Shown here one piece after another: positions 6,435-10,614 of a stretch of DNA of 10,614 nucleotides (its first letter is position 1; the number at the start of each line of letters is the position of its first letter). The notes under the pieces were generated by a model, which had not been told where the DNA came from, did not search any database, and worked only from the letters and a program-made list of their open reading frames with translations. The position numbers and the translations under genes were made by a program. Source of the stretch: Deltaproteobacteria bacterium (lineage in GTDB: Bacteria > Desulfobacterota > Binatia > UBA9968); contig JAJONK010000124.1 of NCBI GenBank assembly GCA_021323355.1, positions 1-10,614 on the forward strand, read 5' to 3'.

Positions 6435-7157
6435 ATGAAAAAGATTTTTGGTATGAGCGAGATAGATGCCGACGCACAACCTGCGCGGCCCGGCCGATTC
6501 TCTGCTGCGGCGTTTTCATCGGCGGCTCCGGCAAGTGATGAGACACTGGATGCGCTTTTCGGCGGCGCCCTGCAGCTATATCAGAAGAAGCAGGGTTATC
6601 GATTTTCCATCGATTCCATTCTATTGGCCGATTTCGTGACAATTCGATCCGGAAATAAAGTGATCGACTTGGGCACCGGTAACGGAGTGGTGCCGCTGAT
6701 CTTGGCCTACCGTTATCCATCGATCTTGCTTACGGGAGTTGAGATTCAGCGGCAGATGGCAGATCGCGCGGCGCGAAACATTCGCCTCAACGGCTACGAA
6801 GATCGTATTGTGATCGCGCAAATCGATATTGCAATGACTGTGGAGCGCTTCAAACCTGAAAGCTTCGACGTGGTCGTCTGTAATCCCCCTTACCGGCAAA
6901 CCAGTAGCGGCCGTTTGAGCTTTTCTGACGAAAAGCAAATTGCTCGTCATGAAATCAAAGCCAGTCTCGATGATTTTGTCAGGGCCGCAGCGTTCTTGGC
7001 AAAGAACAAAGGCTGCTTTGCATGTATTCATCTGGGAGATCGCACAGTCGATTTAGTGAGCACGATGCGAAGCGCCGGGCTTGAACCGAAGCGCTTGCGA
7101 AGCGTTCATGCTTTTTCCGATGCCAAGGCATCGATGGTTCTTAAGAGTTCTTTCTAG
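6435..7157 (+). CDS. trmN6: tRNA1(Val) (adenine(37)-N6)-methyltransferase-like protein (TrmN6/YfiC family)
   Basis: This SAM-dependent N6-adenine methyltransferase is of the COG4123 type; E. coli TrmN6 modifies A37 of tRNA1(Val). The 240-residue product has the family entry motif GYRFSIDSILLADF (54-67), SAM-binding motif I VIDLGTGNGVVPL (76-88), the acidic strand-2 end GVEIQ (101-105), the catalytic NPPY (150-153) and the nearby ARHE (170-173). The C-terminus stops soon after VHAFSDAKASMVL, where homologues usually continue about 15-20 residues further, so the end is slightly short. Start choice is open: ATG 6435 or ATG 6453, which would give MSEIDADAQ. Neither has a strong ribosome binding site. 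Residues up to about 38 are low-complexity and Ala-rich. It is divergent from mlaE and convergent with the DUF721 gene. The exact tRNA target in this organism is inferred. Confidence 0.82.
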   Translation: MKKIFGMSEIDADAQPARPGRFSAAAFSSAAPASDETLDALFGGALQLYQKKQGYRFSIDSILLADFVTIRSGNKVIDLGTGNGVVPLILAYRYPSILLTGVEIQRQMADRAARNIRLNGYEDRIVIAQIDIAMTVERFKPESFDVVVCNPPYRQTSSGRLSFSDEKQIARHEIKASLDDFVRAAAFLAKNKGCFACIHLGDRTVDLVSTMRSAGLEPKRLRSVHAFSDAKASMVLKSSF

Positions 7158-7164
7158 AGTGGAT

Positions 7165-7178
7165 CAGCCTGTGGGCTG
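7165..7178 (+). terminator. Hairpin just after the trmN6-like stop, possible weak terminator
   Basis: CAGCC (7165-7169) and GGCTG (7174-7178) form a perfect GC-rich stem with a TGTG tetraloop, beginning 7 bases after the TAG at 7155-7157. No T-run follows, so it is at best a non-canonical terminator or an mRNA 3'-end stabilising hairpin. Confidence 0.3.
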
Positions 7179-7222
7179 TGAATCACCGGTCGGCAGTTGC
7201 GCGTCTGCTGCTTACCCTTGCC

Positions 7223-7234
7223 CGCGCCGGCGCG
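7223..7234. repeat. Perfect 12-bp GC palindrome between convergent genes
   Basis: CGCGCCGGCGCG is a perfect palindrome located between the trmN6-like and DUF721 stop codons, 20 bases beyond the latter. It lacks a T-run on either side. It might act as a bidirectional transcription barrier or be chance in a GC-rich spacer. Confidence 0.3.
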
Positions 7235-7254
7235 AATAACTCTTTAGCAGTTTC

Positions 7255-7629
7255 TTAAAGGCTTGACGTAACTCGGGGTCGGACACCCGTACTCGGGGTT
7301 TCCGCCGGTCCGGGTGAATCAATCCGGCCGACGACGAAGAAAATATTCTTGACGACTTCTCGGTTGAGCCGGTTATTTAATTTTTCCGCGATCATCTCTT
7401 TCATGAACTGCAACTGCTGCATCCAAACGGAACTTGTCACTTTGACAAACAATGTGCCGTTGCGGATTTTTTCGGGCTGCGCGTTTACGGCGATAGTTTT
7501 GCCGACGACTTCGTCCCATACCGGCCATATACCGTATTCATTGAGTCGATAGGAGAGATCTAGGCGCTTCAACGAATTTCCCAGAACCTCGCCCACGCGA
7601 TCTATTGTTGGCGGTGTTTTTCTTCCCAT
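7255..7629 (-). CDS. dciA: DUF721/DciA-like protein (replicative helicase loader family)
   Basis: DUF721 proteins include DciA, the ancestral bacterial loader and operator of the DnaB replicative helicase, used in lineages without DnaC or DnaI. The 124-residue product has the KH-like DUF721 domain at about residues 10-105. Recognisable pieces are a helix LGNSLKRLDL, W36-PVWDEVVGKTIAVNAQP (36-53), the strand NGTLFVKVTSSVWMQQL (57-73) and the helix MKEMIAEKLNNRL (76-88). The last 15 residues are a Pro/Thr/Arg tail encoded partly by a short direct repeat. Members vary in role and not all have been shown to load helicase, so the symbol is a family assignment. It is divergent from nrdJ across 220 bases with its own TATAAT promoter candidate, and convergent with the trmN6-like gene. 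Confidence 0.78.
   Translation of the reverse strand: MGRKTPPTIDRVGEVLGNSLKRLDLSYRLNEYGIWPVWDEVVGKTIAVNAQPEKIRNGTLFVKVTSSVWMQQLQFMKEMIAEKLNNRLNREVVKNIFFVVGRIDSPGPAETPSTGVRPRVTSSL
7271..7299. repeat. Short direct repeat ACTCGGGGT within the 3' end of the DUF721 gene
   Basis: ACTCGGGGT occurs at 7271-7279 and 7291-7299, a 20-base period. It lies in the part coding for the variable C-terminal tail (RPRV and TPST region). It probably reflects local duplication and low constraint rather than a binding site. Confidence 0.4.
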
Positions 7630-7662
7630 TTCGAATAACCCAGCCGCGAATTTAGCAAAAGC

Positions 7663-7676
7663 ATAATTGCGATTAT
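7663..7676. promoter_or_regulatory. AT-rich imperfect palindrome, possible operator over the DUF721-gene -10 region
   Basis: ATAATTGCGATTAT matches its reverse complement at 12 of 14 positions. It lies 34 bases upstream of the DUF721 gene and overlaps that gene's minus-strand TATAAT. A dimeric repressor bound here would block that promoter. The regulator is unknown and chance is possible. Confidence 0.35.
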
Positions 7677-7702
7677 AGCGTTTTTATTACCGGCAGTGTC
7701 AC
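7672..7702 (-). promoter_or_regulatory. Candidate sigma-70 promoter of the DUF721/dciA-like gene
   Basis: The minus strand carries a perfect TATAAT (7677-7672) and an upstream GTGACA (7702-7697), 5 of 6 to TTGACA, with a 19-base spacer. Transcription would start near 7665, leaving a leader of about 35 bases before the ATG at 7629. The long spacer is the weak point. Confidence 0.45.
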
Positions 7703-7737
7703 AGAAGTCCGGTAAATTCTAGTGAAACCAAGCATTC

Positions 7738-7781
7738 AAAAAATTTTCTTGACAAAAATGGACAAAAATTTTAACTATACA
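7738..7781 (+). promoter_or_regulatory. Candidate nrdJ promoter with A/T-tract upstream element
   Basis: A perfect -35 TTGACA at 7749-7754 follows an AAAAAATTTT tract (7738-7747) that resembles an UP element. The -10 is not clear: TAACTA (7772-7777, 17-base spacer) is poor, and TATACA (7776-7781) is better but 21 bases away. The transcript would have a leader of roughly 65 bases. Two copies of GACAAAAAT (7751-7759, 7761-7769) lie between the boxes. No cobalamin riboswitch fits in so short a leader. Confidence 0.45.
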
Positions 7782-7834
7782 AAATCTAGTGCGTTCCGCC
7801 GGATCTCATACTACATATTGATATTTAGCGATCG

Positions 7835-7841
7835 AAGGGAG
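7835..7841 (+). promoter_or_regulatory. Ribosome binding site of nrdJ
   Basis: AAGGGAG ends 8 bases before the ATG at 7850. It selects that ATG over the in-frame ATGs at 7859 and 7862. Confidence 0.65.
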
Positions 7842-7849
7842 ATACTACC

Positions 7850-10614
7850 ATGGCGACCATGATGCCACAAAGCACCGATATTCCTAGCTTAAATCCGGCC
7901 CAGCTCAAGCGCAAAAGCGGTATCAAGGTTAGCCGCTATTTTACCCGAGCGGGTGTCAATCCGTACGACGAAATCGATTGGGAAATCCGTTCGGCATCGA
8001 TCACAAACGAGAAGGGCAAGGTGGTTTTCGAACAGAACAATGTAGAAATTCCGAAAACGTGGTCGCTCATGGCCACCAATGTTGTGGTCTCAAAATATTT
8101 TCGTGGTCCGATCGGTAGTCCTCAACGGGAGTACAGCGTCCGGCAGATGATCGGCCGGGTGGTCGATACGATCACGCGTTGGGGCACTAAAGATGGCTAC
8201 TTCGCCACGGATGAGGATGCCCAGAGCTTTCACGATGAGTTAACTCATATTCTGGTCCACCAGAAGGCCTGCTTCAACAGCCCTGTTTGGTTTAATTGCG
8301 GCATCGAAGAGAAGCCGCAGTGCTCGGCCTGCTTTATTCTTTCTGTCGATGACACGATGGAATCAATCCTCGATTGGTACCGCAAGGAAGGAATCATCTT
8401 TAAAGGCGGTTCTGGTTCCGGCGTGAATCTCTCGAAGATCCGCTCCGCTAAAGAGCAACTCGCCGGCGGTGGCACTGCTTCCGGTCCAGTCTCCTTCATG
8501 AAAGCGGCGGATGCCTCCGCCGGCGTGATCAAATCAGGCGGCAAAACTAGGCGAGCCGCGAAGATGGTGGTTCTCAACGTGGATCATCCCGATATCGAGG
8601 AGTTTGTTAAATGCAAAGTTGAAGAGGAGAAGAAGGCCTGGGCTTTGATCGAAGCGGGATACGATTCCAGCTTGGATGGTCCGGCCTACGGCAGCGTGTT
8701 CTTTCAAAACGCCAATAACTCGGTCCGTGTCACTGATGACTTTATGCAGGCCGTGCAAGACGATCGTGAATGGAAGACTCGCTTTGTCAAAACCGGCGAA
8801 GTCAGCGACACCTACAAGGCCCGTGATTTGATGCGCATGATTGCCGAGAGCACTTACTTCTGCGGTGATCCCGGAATGCAATACGATACGACCATCAACG
8901 ATTGGCATACCTGTTCCGGCACCGGCAGGATCAACGCCTCCAATCCGTGCTCGGAATACATGCATCTGGACAATTCGGCTTGCAATCTAGCTTCCTTGAA
9001 CTTGCTAAAGTTTTTGCGTGAAGACGGCGTTTTCGACACAGAATCTTTTCGCCGCGCGGTCGACATTATCGTGCTTGCGCAAGACATTCTGGTCGATAAC
9101 TCTTCTTATCCAACCCAGGAGATTACAGCCAATGCCCATGCCTTTCGCGAGTTGGGATTGGGCTACGCTAATCTCGGCGCACTGCTGATGTCCTTGGGGC
9201 TGCCCTATGATTCCGATGCCGGCCGCGGCTACGCATCTGCCGTAACCGCACTGATGTCGGGAGAAGGGTATCTTCAGTCGGCGCGCATCGCTGGGGCCAC
9301 AGGAACTTTCGCGGGATATGACGTCAATCGGGAGCCGATGCTGAGAGTGCTCAACAAACATCGCTCTCATGCGTACAAGATTTCGTCAGCGCACGTGCCG
9401 TTGGATCTTCTGACGGCGGCGCGCGAGTCGTGGGATCAGACCTGCGGAGAGGCCGAAACGTATGGCGTGAAAAATTCGCAGATCTCGGTGCTCGCGCCCA
9501 CTGGCACGATTGCTTTCATGATGGATTGCGACACCACGGGAGTGGAGCCGGATATCGCTCTGATCAAATACAAGAAGCTGGTAGGCGGCGGACTCTTGAA
9601 GATCGTCAATAACACAGTGGCTCGGGCGCTTAAGCGTCTCGGGTATGACGTAAAGCAAATTCAAGACATCGTCGAGTACATTGAAGAGCATGAGACCATC
9701 GAGGGCGCGCCGCACCTAAGCGACGAAGACGTCGCTGTCTTCGACTGTGCCTTCAAGCCGGCCAACGGCGTTCGTACGATTCATTACATGGGACACATCA
9801 GAATGATGGGAGCGGTGCAGCCGTTTATATCGGGGGCGATCTCCAAGACGATCAACATGCCGAACGAGGCGACGGTAGAAGACATCATTCAAGCATACAT
9901 GGAATCCTGGAAGCTCGGATTGAAAGCGGTGGCGATCTACCGGGATGGTTCGAAACGCACCCAGCCGCTCAATACGTCGAAGGACAAGGACGACACCAAA
10001 AGCGGCACGGCTGAAAACAAGGAGACGCGGCCGCTGCGGCGCAAGCTGCCGGACGAACGGCGCTCGATTACACACAAGTTCGATATCGCCGGTCATGAGG
10101 GCTATATCATCGCCGGCATGTACGAAGACGGCCAGCCCGGAGAAATCTTCATCACCATGTCCAAAGAGGGTTCAACCATTTCCGGGCTGATGGATTCCTT
10201 TGCCACGGCGATTTCAATAGCACTTCAGTACGGCGTGCCGTTAAGAGGGTTGGTGGACAAGTTCAGCCATATGCGCTTCGAACCTTCGGGGTTTACCAAA
10301 AATCCGGATATCCCGATGGCCAAGTCGATCATGGATTACATCTTCAGGTGGCTGGCAACCAAGTTTCTCGACGGCGAAGCCCAGCGGGAGATCGGTGTCG
10401 TCAAGCAAGAGACCGAAGACAAGGAAGTCGCGGTTTCTAAGAAGGTGGTGTCGATTGTTCCTCAGACGCCTCGGGGCGGGGCGCCGGTGACGAGTATCAG
10501 CAGTGTCACCAGCCTTTACCAGCAAGATGCGCCACCTTGTCCGGATTGCGGTGCCATCATGATTCGCAGCGGCGCTTGCTATAAGTGCCTGAACTGCGGT
10601 GCTGTTAGCGGTTG
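7850..10614 (+). CDS. nrdJ: Vitamin B12-dependent (class II) ribonucleotide reductase, 3' end cut by window edge
   Basis: This adenosylcobalamin-dependent enzyme reduces ribonucleotides to deoxyribonucleotides in the cytoplasm, independently of oxygen. The frame is open for 921 codons to the window edge. In order it shows: the N-terminal B12-RNR domain (about 20-125); QCSACFIL with C161 as the likely N-terminal redox Cys; the glycine-rich GGSGSGVNLS (186-195); N365-P-C367, the expected thiyl-radical Cys, with its partner C378 eleven residues later in SACNL, the spacing known from Thermotoga NrdJ; LAPTGTIAF (548-556) as phosphate-binding loop; YRDGSKRTQPL ending the barrel (697-707); a charged linker; a TSCPD domain (about 735-840); and a C-terminal zinc ribbon with C897-x2-C900 and C910-x2-C913-x2-C916. 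Homologues normally end a few residues after this point, so only a short tail is missing. No radical-generating NrdB is needed. The start is set by AAGGGAG 8 bases upstream. Confidence 0.96.
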   Translation, partial: MATMMPQSTDIPSLNPAQLKRKSGIKVSRYFTRAGVNPYDEIDWEIRSASITNEKGKVVFEQNNVEIPKTWSLMATNVVVSKYFRGPIGSPQREYSVRQMIGRVVDTITRWGTKDGYFATDEDAQSFHDELTHILVHQKACFNSPVWFNCGIEEKPQCSACFILSVDDTMESILDWYRKEGIIFKGGSGSGVNLSKIRSAKEQLAGGGTASGPVSFMKAADASAGVIKSGGKTRRAAKMVVLNVDHPDIEEFVKCKVEEEKKAWALIEAGYDSSLDGPAYGSVFFQNANNSVRVTDDFMQAVQDDREWKTRFVKTGEVSDTYKARDLMRMIAESTYFCGDPGMQYDTTINDWHTCSGTGRINASNPCSEYMHLDNSACNLASLNLLKFLREDGVFDTESFRRAVDIIVLAQDILVDNSSYPTQEITANAHAFRELGLGYANLGALLMSLGLPYDSDAGRGYASAVTALMSGEGYLQSARIAGATGTFAGYDVNREPMLRVLNKHRSHAYKISSAHVPLDLLTAARESWDQTCGEAETYGVKNSQISVLAPTGTIAFMMDCDTTGVEPDIALIKYKKLVGGGLLKIVNNTVARALKRLGYDVKQIQDIVEYIEEHETIEGAPHLSDEDVAVFDCAFKPANGVRTIHYMGHIRMMGAVQPFISGAISKTINMPNEATVEDIIQAYMESWKLGLKAVAIYRDGSKRTQPLNTSKDKDDTKSGTAENKETRPLRRKLPDERRSITHKFDIAGHEGYIIAGMYEDGQPGEIFITMSKEGSTISGLMDSFATAISIALQYGVPLRGLVDKFSHMRFEPSGFTKNPDIPMAKSIMDYIFRWLATKFLDGEAQREIGVVKQETEDKEVAVSKKVVSIVPQTPRGGAPVTSISSVTSLYQQDAPPCPDCGAIMIRSGACYKCLNCGAVSG

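Noticed and set aside
6366..6479. 38-residue N-terminal extension of MlaE from ATG 6479
   Set aside because: It gives a non-family extension, overlaps the divergent methyltransferase gene and includes the candidate promoter; the ATG at 6365 gives the normal 256-residue length.
7774..7791. Possible NrdR box (ACTA...TAGT) in front of nrdJ
   Set aside because: The half-sites are separated by 9 bases rather than the 4 of the NrdR consensus, and no second box at the usual spacing is present.
7780..7849. Cobalamin riboswitch before the B12-dependent reductase
   Set aside because: The leader between the candidate promoter and the ATG is about 65 bases, too short for a cobalamin riboswitch, and no B12-box-like sequence is visible.
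9430..10525. Several antisense or alternate-frame reading frames inside nrdJ
   Set aside because: NrdJ is open and motif-rich over the whole stretch; the others are shadows.

Overview
The window looks like a chromosomal segment of a Gram-negative bacterium. It carries an Mla-type lipid transport operon, which implies an outer membrane, a periplasmic solute-binding protein, clear Shine-Dalgarno sites and a large B12-dependent (class II) ribonucleotide reductase. The mix of one-component solute-binding proteins, an ACMSD-type amidohydrolase, LhgO and NrdJ resembles uncultured deltaproteobacteria-like lineages such as Binatota or Desulfobacterota. That placement is an inference from gene content only. 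No transposase, phage gene, CRISPR array, tRNA or rRNA was seen.

Layout. (1) Positions 1-144: 3' end of an unidentified plus-strand gene, followed by a likely intrinsic terminator. (2) 240-1303, plus: a Fe3+/family-1-type solute-binding protein whose start codon, Shine-Dalgarno site and signal peptide lie in a different frame from the mature protein, so a one-base deletion is likely near 288-292. (3) 3597-1363, minus: an amidohydrolase followed by L-2-hydroxyglutarate oxidase (lhgO). (4) 6365-3762, minus: the tightly packed operon mlaE-mlaF-mlaD-mlaC. (5) 6435-7157, plus: a TrmN6-like tRNA adenine methyltransferase, divergent from mlaE. (6) 7629-7255, minus: a DUF721/DciA-like protein, convergent with trmN6. 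(7) 7850-end, plus: nrdJ, complete except for the last few codons, divergent from the dciA-like gene across a 220-bp AT-rich regulatory region.

How the genes work together. MlaE (permease), MlaF (ATPase), MlaD (membrane-anchored MCE protein) and MlaC (periplasmic lipid carrier) make one inner-membrane phospholipid transport system; mlaA and mlaB are not in the window. The DciA-like protein (replicative helicase loading) and NrdJ (dNTP synthesis) are divergent neighbours that both serve DNA replication. LhgO, the amidohydrolase and the solute-binding protein look like small-molecule uptake and catabolism, but their substrates cannot be read from sequence.

I found no convincing new multi-gene system. 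The points most worth checking are the frameshifted leader of the solute-binding protein, the replacement of the catalytic-type histidine in the amidohydrolase while its metal ligands are kept, and the structured dciA-nrdJ intergenic region.
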